A stretch of 64,000 nt of DNA from an uncultured Bacteroidales bacterium (GTDB taxonomy: Bacteria; Bacteroidota; Bacteroidia; Bacteroidales; Paludibacteraceae). The stretch's first letter is position 1. Each line of letters opens with the position of its first letter. Below the pieces are notes generated by a model. The model had not been told where the DNA came from, searched no databases, and saw only the letters and a program-made list of their open reading frames with translations. The translations under genes and the position numbers were made by a program. The stretch covers positions 1-64,000 of the forward strand of contig CAMOUL010000001.1 in assembly GCA_946626605.1 (NCBI GenBank), written 5' to 3'. Below, in pieces: positions 1-10,645 of the stretch.

Positions 1-3000
1 AAAGGGTCGATTAATGCGAGCAGTCAGACGGTAAGTTGGACGGCACCGGCAAGTGCTCCTGCGAATGGATATTTGGTTGCTTATTCGACAGCTACATCAA
101 CCGACCCTGCGGATAATGTGTATTCCACGAGTGGAGACTATACCGTAATTTCAGTTTCGGCAGGGACGACAACTGCCAATATTCCTTGCAATGCAGCCGG
201 AACCTACAACTGGTGGGTGCGCTCAAAATGTAGTGCAGACAACAGCAGTTTAAGTAGTTGGGTAAAAGGTACTGCGTTCACGATGAAGCAGATTTATCTG
301 CAAGTGAATGATAACTGGGCTGGATCTAATGCGAACTTCTGCGCGTACTACTGGAACGCAGATCCTAAGACCGGATTTACGAAGATTATGACAGAGCAAA
401 CGGATTGTGAGGATAAAATTTATACGTGCGTGTTCCCAACGGACTATAGCAATATGAAGTTTGTCCGTTTAGATCCTGTGCAAGTTGATCCAGTAGTGAA
501 CTTTGACAATCGCTGGAATGAAACGGGTAATTTAACTTTGGCTGCGGATAAGAACTATTATCAGATAACAGGTGGAACGGGAAGTAGTGTCACCGGTTCT
601 TGGACTACGTACGCCCAAAAAATAACGGTTTCGTTTGACAAGAACACGACTGCGGATGGAGTGACAGATCCGGATGATCAGTGTGTAGTAGTATCAACCG
701 GACACGCAACAGCGCCGGTAATCGGCGATATGAGTCATGACCGATTGGGTTATCAGTTGAGCGGATGGAAAGACGGAGGTAGTACATGGAATTTTGCTAC
801 CGGAACATTTACAACGGATAAGGAACTAACGGCCTATTGGACTGCGGGAGCGACGACGCCCATTGCGTTAAAGACCACATGGAGCGATCAAGACTGGCGC
901 AGTGGAAATTGTATCGTTTATGCACACTGCTATATTGACGGAACAAATCAGTTTGAAGACATCTTGATGACCGGTAATGTATGCGACGAGTACTTGGTCG
1001 CTGATGCTCCGTACGGAACAACACATATCTCTTTTGCACGATGCAAAGCCGGTACTTCATTGCCTTTAGGCGAATGGGGAACTAATGACAATGTATATAA
1101 TTATGTAACCGGTCAAGAGATTGGCGGGACGAACACATACGAGATTACCGGTTGGGGTTCTGGTAAAGTGGGAACGGCGACAAAAGCAGGTTCGGCTTAT
1201 GTGGCACCGACTTATACCGTTTCGTTTGATAAGGGAACAGGAACAGGAACGATGACCAGCCATACTGGTATTGCTTGTAATACCAATCAAGCATTGAAGG
1301 CAAATACATTCGAGAAGAGCAATTACCATTTTAGTGCATGGCACGCGGATGTGGCGACCAAGATCGGCGGAGCAACGGTTAATGCTGGAGATGATATTGC
1401 CGATCAAGCTACGTTGCAAAATATCACCGGAAACATCGCTTTGACAGCACAGTGGGCGCCGGATGAATATAGTGTTACTGCAACCTTGACAAATGTGACA
1501 CCGAATAGTGCATTCCCGAGTTCGTTCACTTATACAGGAAGTGCCACGACGGCGCTTAATCGCACGCTTTCCGCAAATACGGGTTATAATTTACCAACGA
1601 GCATCACGGTGACAATGGGCGGATCAACTCTAACAAAAGACACCCACTATACCTATAACAGCACAAATGGTGCTTTTACCTTCACAGCAACTATTACAGG
1701 AAATATTGTTATTACGGCGACAGGTGTCGCGAAGACGTATAGCAACACACTGGATCGTGAAGGTGGAACGACGGGCTCGGAGAGTGTGACGACAACTTAT
1801 AATTCCAGTACGCTCACCAGTTATACTGCTCCAACGAAGACCGGTTATACATTCGGCGGTTACTGGAGCGGCGATGACGGAACGGGTACCGAGGTTATCA
1901 ACACAAGTGGTGCGTTAAAAGCCAGCGTGACGGTTAGTGCCGTAGCATGGACGAACAGCAGTAATCAGTGGGTAAAAGACGGCGCTGTGACGATGTATGC
2001 CAAGTGGACAGCCAAGAACTACACTGTGACGTTGAATGACGGTTCCGGTAGCGGCGGCAGTGGCAGTAAGAGCGTGACATACAATGCAAATACGAACTTG
2101 ACCACCAATGTGGCTGTGCCGACCTACGCAGGAAACGACTTCCGCGGATATTACACTTCAACAGGAGGTGGGGGCACAAAGGTGATTGACGGAAACGGTG
2201 CATGGATCAGAGGAACGTCATATGTAGATGCCAGTGGAAACTGGGTATATGACGGAAGTCCGACATTGCATGCTTACTGGACTGCTTATACGTACGAGAA
2301 CTACCGTACAATGTGTGCGGCAGTGACATGCGGTGCTCCGGATTTGAATAGTCCGAGCAGTATTACTGCTTATGGTGCAACTATTAGTTGGACTGATGCT
2401 GGTAAAGCAGGTACACTTGACCATTATGAGTACGCAGTATGGGCAGATGGTGCTGTTGAACCGACGAGCGGTTTTACCAGCACAGGAACAACGAAGAGTG
2501 CTACTGTATCCGGACTTTTGTCCAATACGTTATATAACTATAAGGTACGCCGCGTATGTTCCGGCGATGATAATAGTCCATGGTCAAGTGGCACATTTAC
2601 CACTTCGTATGTGGCATTGACATTCAATGTACCGACGGGTGCGAGCGCAGTAGCCGGTCAGAACTCTAATGTAGCATTGCCTACAGCAGAGGTTCCGACG
2701 GACTGCGGCAGTTGCTGGGCGTTCGTAGGATGGACTACTGCGGCTTACGCAGCTAGTAGTGCACCAGCAAAACTCTTCCCTGCCGATGCTCCGGTTCATC
2801 TGGCTTATGAAGATGGAACGGCGCTGCATGCAGTATATAAGAAAGATGAGTTCGCTATGATTCAGACTTTGGAGGGTTTGACGGAAAATAGCTATTATGT
2901 ACTTACTAAGGTTATGGACGGAGGTACTTATAACGATCATGAGTTTGCAATGACTGGTGCTGCAGTTGGAAATGATCTGGATGGTTATGATCTTACGGTC

Positions 3001-4767
3001 AATGGTTATCTGCCTGCGTATGGAGGGATCTTCTATGTTATTAATCCTCCGGTAAATGCCATCTGGAAATTCACAGGTACTGCGGCTAGTGGCTTGTTCT
3101 ATAATGAATCAGTAGAAAAATACTTAGACTTATCATCCACAAGCAATCCGATTGTTCAAGCTGAAACTGATAAACATTTGACGTTTACGGTTATCGACGG
3201 AGGAGAAGGATATGTGGATGCATTTAAGCTGACAGATGCTACGACCACCACTAATATGCTCTATTGGGGTGCAACTGATGGCGATTATGGTGTGACAACA
3301 GAATCAGAGACCAATAGCGGATTCCTTTATAAGCGCACAAGTTGCGCGTATACAACGGCACCTGATTGTCCGAAATATACGGTAACATGGGATACAAATA
3401 ATGGCGCCACGACGAGCACGACGGAGGTGACGAAGTGTGCAGGTTATTTGGCTTCGTTACCGACTGCTCCGGCGAATAACACTTTGGATGCTTGTATCGG
3501 TTCCGGCAAGGGACGTTTCATGGGCTGGAGCCCGAACAAAGTGATGCCGGCACAAGATGTGGTACCTGAAGGCATGTTTGAAGAAGTTGAATACGCTCCG
3601 GAAATATCAGGCGACGTTACGTTCTATGCTGTATTCGCTAAAGAAAACACAGGTGCTACAGCAGCGACGAACAGGACTTATACATTTACAAGCAATGCAT
3701 GGGCAGATGACGAGAGTGCATGGACAAGTGGAAAAGCAGGAGCAGAGCTCACTTCCAACCGTGGTGTAAAAGTAACTGAGACATACACCGGCGCTAATGC
3801 AACCACAAAGAGCAGTTATGACGATGTGACGAAAGTAGTTGTAACCTATAGTACAAACAAATCAGACGGAGCTGGAAAGATTCAAATCAAGGTAGGAGAT
3901 ACAGAATACGGAAATACATCGGTGACTTTAGGAACCACCGGTGACGGTCGCGATGATCGAACAATTGATTTTACGCCGCCGAGCTCGGCCTTAGATGGAG
4001 CCGTAAAGATAGCTGTAACTTGTACCAAGAACTCTATTTATATCAAGTCGGTTCAAATCTTCTACACCGGTTCAACGACGACGTATGAGGGTTATCGAAC
4101 AGCTTGTTGTGATGATGCTGGATTGACGTTTGGTACACAAGCAAGTCCGGTTACGGAATATGTGATTGTTCGAGAAGACTTGGCAAGTGCAACTGCGGCA
4201 GTAACGATTGATTGTAACTTCCAGAGTAGCAATACGACTGAAGATATCACATGGTCGCAGACCAAACGTATTAAGACGGATTATCATAGTGCGAATACAT
4301 GGAATGCTTCTCAAACAGATCGTTGTCAGATTGATATCGCGAACAAGAAGATTACCGCAAAAGAGACCGGTTCTTGGCAGATTACGATTGCACAAGAAAT
4401 GGGATCGACTAACTACTGCGACGAGACGGCAACCGTGAATGTCTTGGTGAAGACGATCGATAAATTCGTTGATGCCGTAAATGGTAACTTCAGCGGTGAG
4501 GCACAGCGATTGGAGGATGTGGGAAATGGTATTATTCTGCCGACGGAGGCAACGTTCTCAACAGACAACGGATGTGCGGATGGAACAACACGTCGACTGA
4601 TAGGTTGGATCAAGGCAAGCGACTTAGCGACCTATGCTTCCGGAAGGCGGGTGGATATGATTGATGACCTGAAGACCGGCGATGCCTCGAACAAGGTTAT
4701 TGCTCCGGGTACGAAGGTTGAAGCAACGGGTGTAACATGGTACGCCGTATGGGGTGTTGAAAAATGA
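1..4767 (+). CDS. Giant InlB-repeat secreted surface protein, 5' end cut by the window
   Basis: The frame is open from base 1, so the true start and any signal peptide lie outside the window. The visible part is about 1588 residues. It starts inside a fibronectin-III-like domain and carries several InlB/Listeria-Bacteroides-type repeats (pattern Y-x-V-x-F-D-x-x-x-G ... GY-x-F-x-G-W ... Y-A-x-W), beginning near bases 622, 1213, 1738, 2020 and 3376. A second FN3-like domain lies near 2330-2600. It ends in one more repeat half (WYAVW) and stops without the C-terminal signature seen on the neighbouring giant proteins, which is odd. Such proteins are normally exported and surface-exposed. The next giant gene follows after 60 bp on the same strand, so they are probably co-transcribed. 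The family call is firm; adhesion or ligand binding is only inferred. Confidence 0.85.
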   Translation, partial: KGSINASSQTVSWTAPASAPANGYLVAYSTATSTDPADNVYSTSGDYTVISVSAGTTTANIPCNAAGTYNWWVRSKCSADNSSLSSWVKGTAFTMKQIYLQVNDNWAGSNANFCAYYWNADPKTGFTKIMTEQTDCEDKIYTCVFPTDYSNMKFVRLDPVQVDPVVNFDNRWNETGNLTLAADKNYYQITGGTGSSVTGSWTTYAQKITVSFDKNTTADGVTDPDDQCVVVSTGHATAPVIGDMSHDRLGYQLSGWKDGGSTWNFATGTFTTDKELTAYWTAGATTPIALKTTWSDQDWRSGNCIVYAHCYIDGTNQFEDILMTGNVCDEYLVADAPYGTTHISFARCKAGTSLPLGEWGTNDNVYNYVTGQEIGGTNTYEITGWGSGKVGTATKAGSAYVAPTYTVSFDKGTGTGTMTSHTGIACNTNQALKANTFEKSNYHFSAWHADVATKIGGATVNAGDDIADQATLQNITGNIALTAQWAPDEYSVTATLTNVTPNSAFPSSFTYTGSATTALNRTLSANTGYNLPTSITVTMGGSTLTKDTHYTYNSTNGAFTFTATITGNIVITATGVAKTYSNTLDREGGTTGSESVTTTYNSSTLTSYTAPTKTGYTFGGYWSGDDGTGTEVINTSGALKASVTVSAVAWTNSSNQWVKDGAVTMYAKWTAKNYTVTLNDGSGSGGSGSKSVTYNANTNLTTNVAVPTYAGNDFRGYYTSTGGGGTKVIDGNGAWIRGTSYVDASGNWVYDGSPTLHAYWTAYTYENYRTMCAAVTCGAPDLNSPSSITAYGATISWTDAGKAGTLDHYEYAVWADGAVEPTSGFTSTGTTKSATVSGLLSNTLYNYKVRRVCSGDDNSPWSSGTFTTSYVALTFNVPTGASAVAGQNSNVALPTAEVPTDCGSCWAFVGWTTAAYAASSAPAKLFPADAPVHLAYEDGTALHAVYKKDEFAMIQTLEGLTENSYYVLTKVMDGGTYNDHEFAMTGAAVGNDLDGYDLTVNGYLPAYGGIFYVINPPVNAIWKFTGTAASGLFYNESVEKYLDLSSTSNPIVQAETDKHLTFTVIDGGEGYVDAFKLTDATTTTNMLYWGATDGDYGVTTESETNSGFLYKRTSCAYTTAPDCPKYTVTWDTNNGATTSTTEVTKCAGYLASLPTAPANNTLDACIGSGKGRFMGWSPNKVMPAQDVVPEGMFEEVEYAPEISGDVTFYAVFAKENTGATAATNRTYTFTSNAWADDESAWTSGKAGAELTSNRGVKVTETYTGANATTKSSYDDVTKVVVTYSTNKSDGAGKIQIKVGDTEYGNTSVTLGTTGDGRDDRTIDFTPPSSALDGAVKIAVTCTKNSIYIKSVQIFYTGSTTTYEGYRTACCDDAGLTFGTQASPVTEYVIVREDLASATAAVTIDCNFQSSNTTEDITWSQTKRIKTDYHSANTWNASQTDRCQIDIANKKITAKETGSWQITIAQEMGSTNYCDETATVNVLVKTIDKFVDAVNGNFSGEAQRLEDVGNGIILPTEATFSTDNGCADGTTRRLIGWIKASDLATYASGRRVDMIDDLKTGDASNKVIAPGTKVEATGVTWYAVWGVEK

Positions 4768-4827
4768 TATTCGGAAACGAATTGAAAATTGAGAATTGAA
4801 AATTGAAAATTTGAAAGGAGATTCATT
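4768..4827 (+). promoter_or_regulatory. Heptad-like repeat and Shine-Dalgarno before the second giant gene
   Basis: This 60-bp gap contains three or four copies of a unit like GAAAATTGA followed by AAGGAG at 4815-4820, seven bases before the ATG at 4828. A clear Shine-Dalgarno is rare in this window, and it supports 4828 rather than the second Met codon at 4861. No TAnnTTTG box is seen, which fits co-transcription with the upstream gene. Confidence 0.6.
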
Positions 4828-7800
4828 ATGAAAACGAATATCATTACAAATATTACGAATATGAAAACGTATATTAAATATTTATGCGCAGTACTATTAG
4901 TAATAGGAACGAGCGCGCGTGCGTGGGGAAGTGCTGTCACATTCCACTACACGACAGATAAAGGCGCAACTGCTCTTTCGTTAACGAAAAATGGTGTGAC
5001 AATTTCATCTGGTGGCGCAGATTTGCAGGCATCTAATGGTTACTATCGCATTAATGCTAGTAGTAACATGAACATTGCGCATAGTACTAATAATATCAGG
5101 CGCGTAGTTGTTCACTGCGTAAACTCGTCTTATGCGAGCCATTTGAAACACAAGTCTGGAACAGCAGGAACAGTAACGTACAAAGGTGATGAAGTTTATT
5201 GGGAAGGAAGCGCCAAAACAGTCTACTTCTTAGCAGATGTAAGTGAGCAGGTTCGTTTCAATGCTGTTCGTGTTGTATTAGATGACGGAAGTTGTTCCTT
5301 ATTAGTATGGAACAATAGTTTGGGAATGTATGAAATATTCAGTACAGTTTCATCCAGTACTTCCTTACCCTATAGTGGCCTACCAACAAAGGGAGATTAT
5401 ACATTCATGAGTGCTTGGTCAAAGATTGAATTCCAGTCGAATGTTTATCCGAGCAATGCAACCGGTATTTACAGCCAATTATTGTGGAGTAGCAACACCC
5501 CTACAGCTGGTTCTAATTTAGAGTTATATGCAGCATATAACAATAGTGATTACACAACTCGTCCGGGTAGTGAGTATAAATCGTGGGTAACACTTACAAT
5601 TACTGCTACTCCATCATCCTACGGTTCTGCTGCTACATCTACGGGAGAGACGATTATATCCGTAGAAGAGGGTCAAGTAATCACCTTAGAAGCCTCTCCG
5701 AATTCCGGTTATGCGTTTGACTACTGGTCATATAGTGGCGCTGATAACACTTACCTGTTCGATGATGAATCTGCCGCTGAGACAGATTTCTATATTTATG
5801 ATGCTCATGGTTCTACTACAGGGACTATCACTGCACATTTCGTTGAAGTGACATGTAACAATCCTACAGTAGCATTCGCAAATGCGGGGCCATATGCGCG
5901 AGATATAAATGGAAGTGGTTTTACCAATCTTGCTTCGGCCACCTATAGCGCAAGTTCTACCAGTCAAACTATCACTTATAGTTCAAATAATCCAAGCGTA
6001 GCCAGCGTAGATGAGAACACGGGCGCCGTGACTATTGGTTCGACAGCGGGTACCGCGCGTATTACTGCTACCGCGGAAGGTACAGCGGAATACTGCGAAA
6101 TGACGGCATCCTATCTCATTAATGTAAGCGCGATCGCTCCGACATTATCGCACAATACAAGCGGAAAGGAATTGACGGCCAGTTCTATCACTTCCGGAGG
6201 TGTGACCGTTGCCGGTGGTATTATTACCAATAAAGGTGGTGCAAACATAACAGAATATGGTTTTGTAATTGGCACAAGCAGTGGAGTGACTATTTCTGAT
6301 GCGGTTAAGAAAGATAAGTGGACAGGAGATAAGACATTAAATACAGCATTCAGCGAAAAAACGTTCAGCGGTTTAACGCCCAATACCGATTACTACATTC
6401 GTGCATATGCATATAACGGAACAGCATACGGCTACAGTACCGCTATCACGTTTAAGACCTTGCAACGTTATACGATTACTTATGACAAGAATGATGGTAG
6501 TAGTACGACAACGACTACCAATGTAGATGCCGGTGGAAATATTACCGTAGGTGATGGCGTCAGTTTCAGTCGCACTGGTTATACATTGACGAATTGGCGT
6601 TTGAATAATGCTTCAACGGGAACAGTGTACAGCGATGGAGCCGCCTATAATAGTGTGGGTGCCAATGCTACATTCTATGCGCAATGGGGCGCGAATACAT
6701 ATTCTGTTCGTTTTAACCGTAATGGTGGAACAGGCGGTGCAGATATGGCTAATCAAAACTTTACCTACGGAGTAGCTCAAAACTTGACGACAAATACATA
6801 TACGCGAACAGGTTATACATTTGCCGGTTGGGCGCTAGCCGAAAACGGCGTCGTAGCCCATGCTGATGGAGCTAACGTAAGTAATTTAAGCAGTACTAAT
6901 GGCGACGTCGTTGATTTATATGCGAAGTGGACTGCGAATACAATTGAGTTGGAATTGTCGGCTAACGGTGGTGAGAACGATGGTTCAGCGACGGTGAAAT
7001 ACGATGCTACGGCATTGGCGACCATTTCACACGCTACGTACGACGGATTTAATCTGGTAGGTTACTACGCGGAGGCAGGCCATACGACCAAAGTGTTGAA
7101 TAGTGATGGTTCGTTTGCAGCGGAAAATGTATCAGACGGAGTTACAAACTTTATCTCTGGTGGTAAATGGATTTGCACAACATCCCCGACCACATTGTAC
7201 GCTTATTGGTTAGCAGTTGTTCGTACTGTGGAATTCAACCTGCAAGGTAAAGGCGATAACTTCACTCGTGACGTGGAGAATGGTACGCCTGTTGCCCGCC
7301 CGACTCCGGATCCAACGAACATCGATTATAAGTTTGAAGGTTGGTACGATGAGGCGGCTTGCCGCGACGGGCATGAGTGGAACTTCAGTTCCAATATAAC
7401 CGAAAATACGACTATCTACGCCAAATGGTCGGAGAAGGAATATGAGAATTTGATTTTCGCTTGTGTGGATCTCGGTTTAGTTACGGAAGATGGAGCCCCG
7501 GCATTGATTACTTCTCGCTATGGTATCAATGTAATGGCAACCAAGAAGTTGAAAGTTACTGTTTCGGGTGCTTTGAGCGGTCACGCAGTGTCGCTCGAAG
7601 GAACGGATTTGAAGTTCTGGAAGAACGATGGTACGCGTTTCATTGAGTTGACAAACGCCGATGCGGCGCATACCTTAGTTGCTCCGTTGGATCAGCAAGA
7701 GGTATATGTTAGTTACGCGCCGAGTGCAGCCGGAACAAACGGAGCAATCTCCTCAAAGAATGTTACCATTAAATGCGACGGTTTTGAAGAGACTGCTTCC

Positions 7801-10215
7801 GGAATAGTCAAAGTTCGTAATTTACCGAATGCCGTAGCAATTGTTGCGAAAGTAGGTAATACCTATCAGGCTCTGCCGGCAAACATTGCCAGCGCAAGCA
7901 ACCCGGCTCCGGTGATGGTAAGTGTGGCTGTTGCTGACGGTGTGAATAAAGCATCCGGTCCTTCGACCGTAAGCTATAAGTTATGGTCTGCGGCGGTAGT
8001 GAACAGTGCTAATGACCGTTGGGGAGCCGCCACAGCAGCCTCTCCGAGCGCATTGTATGGCGACCGTCTGCGTTTTGCCGGCAATAGCGATAAGGCTCTG
8101 TGGGCGAATAACAGTGCATCGAAGAATACGATCAGTGATGGTACGGGTGCTATCGATGAAGTCGGAGATTACTTCGACAACGATCCTGGTTACGAGTGGA
8201 TTGTAACGACCACAGAAGTAGGCGGAGAATTTGTTTATACCTTAGCTACCGATCAGACGAATAACACGAATAACCTGCGCCTGTGGGGTAGCAAGTGGGG
8301 TACGTACGGAAGTAGTAATGGTCAAGCGGAGGTATATATCATGCCGTTGATAGAAACTGCGACAGCGGATGTGACCATTATGGAATGGGGCACCGACCAG
8401 ATTGCTGTTAAGTACGCAAATGCGGGAACGGTAGCATCCGGAACGTTTAAGGCTCGTATCGGAACAGCAGAGCAGACGACAGTAACTTGTACATCGCTTG
8501 GCGGTGATATCTACAAGTTGACCGGTGTAGGTGCATTGCAAGACAACCCGGCTAAGACGTTAACGCTGAATATGAAGGAAACGAGTACACCGAAACAGGT
8601 TGTATTTGCTATTCCGTTGATTGTAACGGCATCGAAGACAGAGGCTCAATTGAGTTCGTATGCTGCCGGAGGAGATGGTTCGACACTGATTACAGAAGGT
8701 CGCGCTATTGCGAAGGGATTAGATGTAATCATCCGCAGCGGAGGTAAGCTGACAACCGGAACGGCACAAGGTAAGTTCGCTAACCTGTTCATCTATCCGG
8801 GTGGTAAGGCTGAGATCACGAACAATATCGGCTTCGGAAATATCTACCTGCGTGGTGGTTTCAGTTGGCTGGATGCAGAGAAAGATTACCGTCTGCCGCA
8901 GATGAAGGTAGATGAGGATATCACGATTGACGGTGTTCAGCAAGATGGTAACGGTGTTTACTACGACCTGTATCTCGACAAACGTCGTTACTACATGATG
9001 GCTGTGCCGAAAGATGTAACCTTGGGAAGTATGACGAATGAGGAAGGCGGTGATGACGCTACGATCTGGCTGAAGCAGTACAGCGGTAAGGGTCGTACAC
9101 AGACGCCGAAGTCAAGCGGATGGGTCAACATCAGCGGAAGCAAACTGTTGCGTGGCGTCGGTTATGAGATGTCTATCAAGCCGCGTAATGCAGGCGCGAT
9201 GAATGGTCGTACGATAGGTATTCTGCGAATGCCGTTGTTACAAGGAACGGCTTGGACGAACGAAGGTGAGTGTACGCCGGCTGTTAAGGCCTGGGGCTTT
9301 AACGATGAGAACGTAACAGCTAACAACAAGGGCTGGAACTTCATCGGTAACCCGTACTTCACAGCATTCCAAGTTTCTGCTGCAGATGGAACTGTCATGG
9401 AGGTTCGCGACTTGGTAGAGCATATGGAGAATGGTCACTGGACAGGTACGTGGGATTGGACAGAAAGCGAGGAAGTGAAGTATGTCACGATTCCGCGGAA
9501 GATGTACGATGACTACGAGGATGTACGTGCGTTGAACTATAAGTTAGAGTCGTTCTATCCGTTCTTCATCCAAGCGAAGCTGGATGGTAACCTGACGTTC
9601 ACCGGAAGTCCGGTACTGAAGGCACCGTCGATAGTTCGCACTAAGATGAAAGAGCGTGAAGTGATGATTGACTTTACGTTGACGGATGCGAACGGTACTT
9701 CGGACAATGCAGGTTTGACGGTAGGCAATGACTACTCGGCTGACTTCGACATGGAGGATAAAGAGAAGACAATTGTCAACGAGAACTACCTGAAGGTTTA
9801 CACGATGGTAGGCGAGTATCGCACGGCATTCAACTCGCTGCCTGAGGCAGTGGCTGAGTTGCCGATACCGGTTGGCTACATTGCTCCGAGTGCAGGACAA
9901 TATACCTTCGCACTGGTTGAAGGCGACTATTCCGAGGTTGAACATGTTTGGCTGACGGATTATGAGACCAGCCGTACGGTTGACCTGTTGGAAGATGTCT
10001 ATGAATTTGAGACCGCTAAGGGTACGAATAATGCACGCTTGGTACTCAATATCATCTTGAAGCCGGAGTCACACGAGACACCGACCGGATTGGATGAGAT
10101 TGATGAGACGGATGATGGGCCGACGAAGTTCATCTATCACGACAAGATGTTCATCAAGCAAAATGGAGTAATCTATGATGCGACGGGTAAACGAGTTAAA
10201 GAAATCAATAAATGA
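4828..10215 (+). CDS. Giant InlB-repeat secreted surface protein with C-terminal sorting-like tail
   Basis: 1795 residues. The N-terminus has a hydrophobic signal peptide (YLCAVLLVIGTSARAWG, about residues 18-34). The first 33 bases of the gene are nearly duplicated (ATGAAAACG...ATGAAAACG), so translation could also start at 4861. A Big_2-like segment lies near residues 350-430, followed by about four InlB-type repeats around residues 546, 625, 705 and 798 with GYTFAGW-type cores and YAKW ends. A long C-terminal part resembles the lamina-like domains of Bacteroidales surface proteins. The last about 45 residues (TGLDEI ... FIKQNGVIYDATGKRV) match the tail pattern of three other secreted proteins in this window and may be a secretion or anchoring signal. 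Surface location is well supported; function is unknown. Confidence 0.88.
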   Translation: MKTNIITNITNMKTYIKYLCAVLLVIGTSARAWGSAVTFHYTTDKGATALSLTKNGVTISSGGADLQASNGYYRINASSNMNIAHSTNNIRRVVVHCVNSSYASHLKHKSGTAGTVTYKGDEVYWEGSAKTVYFLADVSEQVRFNAVRVVLDDGSCSLLVWNNSLGMYEIFSTVSSSTSLPYSGLPTKGDYTFMSAWSKIEFQSNVYPSNATGIYSQLLWSSNTPTAGSNLELYAAYNNSDYTTRPGSEYKSWVTLTITATPSSYGSAATSTGETIISVEEGQVITLEASPNSGYAFDYWSYSGADNTYLFDDESAAETDFYIYDAHGSTTGTITAHFVEVTCNNPTVAFANAGPYARDINGSGFTNLASATYSASSTSQTITYSSNNPSVASVDENTGAVTIGSTAGTARITATAEGTAEYCEMTASYLINVSAIAPTLSHNTSGKELTASSITSGGVTVAGGIITNKGGANITEYGFVIGTSSGVTISDAVKKDKWTGDKTLNTAFSEKTFSGLTPNTDYYIRAYAYNGTAYGYSTAITFKTLQRYTITYDKNDGSSTTTTTNVDAGGNITVGDGVSFSRTGYTLTNWRLNNASTGTVYSDGAAYNSVGANATFYAQWGANTYSVRFNRNGGTGGADMANQNFTYGVAQNLTTNTYTRTGYTFAGWALAENGVVAHADGANVSNLSSTNGDVVDLYAKWTANTIELELSANGGENDGSATVKYDATALATISHATYDGFNLVGYYAEAGHTTKVLNSDGSFAAENVSDGVTNFISGGKWICTTSPTTLYAYWLAVVRTVEFNLQGKGDNFTRDVENGTPVARPTPDPTNIDYKFEGWYDEAACRDGHEWNFSSNITENTTIYAKWSEKEYENLIFACVDLGLVTEDGAPALITSRYGINVMATKKLKVTVSGALSGHAVSLEGTDLKFWKNDGTRFIELTNADAAHTLVAPLDQQEVYVSYAPSAAGTNGAISSKNVTIKCDGFEETASGIVKVRNLPNAVAIVAKVGNTYQALPANIASASNPAPVMVSVAVADGVNKASGPSTVSYKLWSAAVVNSANDRWGAATAASPSALYGDRLRFAGNSDKALWANNSASKNTISDGTGAIDEVGDYFDNDPGYEWIVTTTEVGGEFVYTLATDQTNNTNNLRLWGSKWGTYGSSNGQAEVYIMPLIETATADVTIMEWGTDQIAVKYANAGTVASGTFKARIGTAEQTTVTCTSLGGDIYKLTGVGALQDNPAKTLTLNMKETSTPKQVVFAIPLIVTASKTEAQLSSYAAGGDGSTLITEGRAIAKGLDVIIRSGGKLTTGTAQGKFANLFIYPGGKAEITNNIGFGNIYLRGGFSWLDAEKDYRLPQMKVDEDITIDGVQQDGNGVYYDLYLDKRRYYMMAVPKDVTLGSMTNEEGGDDATIWLKQYSGKGRTQTPKSSGWVNISGSKLLRGVGYEMSIKPRNAGAMNGRTIGILRMPLLQGTAWTNEGECTPAVKAWGFNDENVTANNKGWNFIGNPYFTAFQVSAADGTVMEVRDLVEHMENGHWTGTWDWTESEEVKYVTIPRKMYDDYEDVRALNYKLESFYPFFIQAKLDGNLTFTGSPVLKAPSIVRTKMKEREVMIDFTLTDANGTSDNAGLTVGNDYSADFDMEDKEKTIVNENYLKVYTMVGEYRTAFNSLPEAVAELPIPVGYIAPSAGQYTFALVEGDYSEVEHVWLTDYETSRTVDLLEDVYEFETAKGTNNARLVLNIILKPESHETPTGLDEIDETDDGPTKFIYHDKMFIKQNGVIYDATGKRVKEINK

Positions 10216-10270
10216 TTTCAATAATGAATAATGATTAATGAATAATGAATATTGAAAATTATTTGAAATT

Positions 10271-10645
10271 ATGAAAACATTGAGATATTTATTGATGGTA
10301 GTAGCAATGGTGAGTGTTCTGAGCGCTAATGCTCAGGGCCTCGCCAAGCAGCCCAGTAGTGATTTCCGCTCGACGTCTATCATGCAGACTAGTGGTTCTA
10401 TGTTGCCGCAGGCTGCAACAACAGGAGCTGTGCTTACAGGAGAGACTCCGGGAACGTATTCTTCTGTTTATCATCCGGGTGGCCCGCGTAGAATAACCAT
10501 TAACCCGGGTGATGAGCCCGGACCGGACGAAGGTGATAACAGTGAGCCTTGGGAAGATCCGATTGGCGATGCATTGTGGCCGCTGATGGTGCTCGCGTGT
10601 GCGTACCTTATAATACGCGTAGGGCGCAAGCGTGCGCGGGCGTGA
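10271..10645 (+). CDS. Small secreted protein with C-terminal membrane anchor
   Basis: 124 residues. A signal peptide (LLMVVAMVSVLSANAQG) is followed by a low-complexity middle rich in Ser, Thr, Gly and Pro, an acidic stretch, then P-I-G-D-A, one hydrophobic segment (LWPLMVLACAYLIIRV) and a basic end (GRKRARA). This order of short motif, one membrane helix and Arg/Lys tail resembles the C-terminal recognition signals of exosortase- or sortase-type systems, but no such enzyme is in the window. The gene lies 55 bp after a giant surface-protein gene with no promoter box between them, so it is probably co-expressed. The function is not recognised. It may simply be a single-pass inner-membrane protein. 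Confidence 0.7.
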   Translation: MKTLRYLLMVVAMVSVLSANAQGLAKQPSSDFRSTSIMQTSGSMLPQAATTGAVLTGETPGTYSSVYHPGGPRRITINPGDEPGPDEGDNSEPWEDPIGDALWPLMVLACAYLIIRVGRKRARA

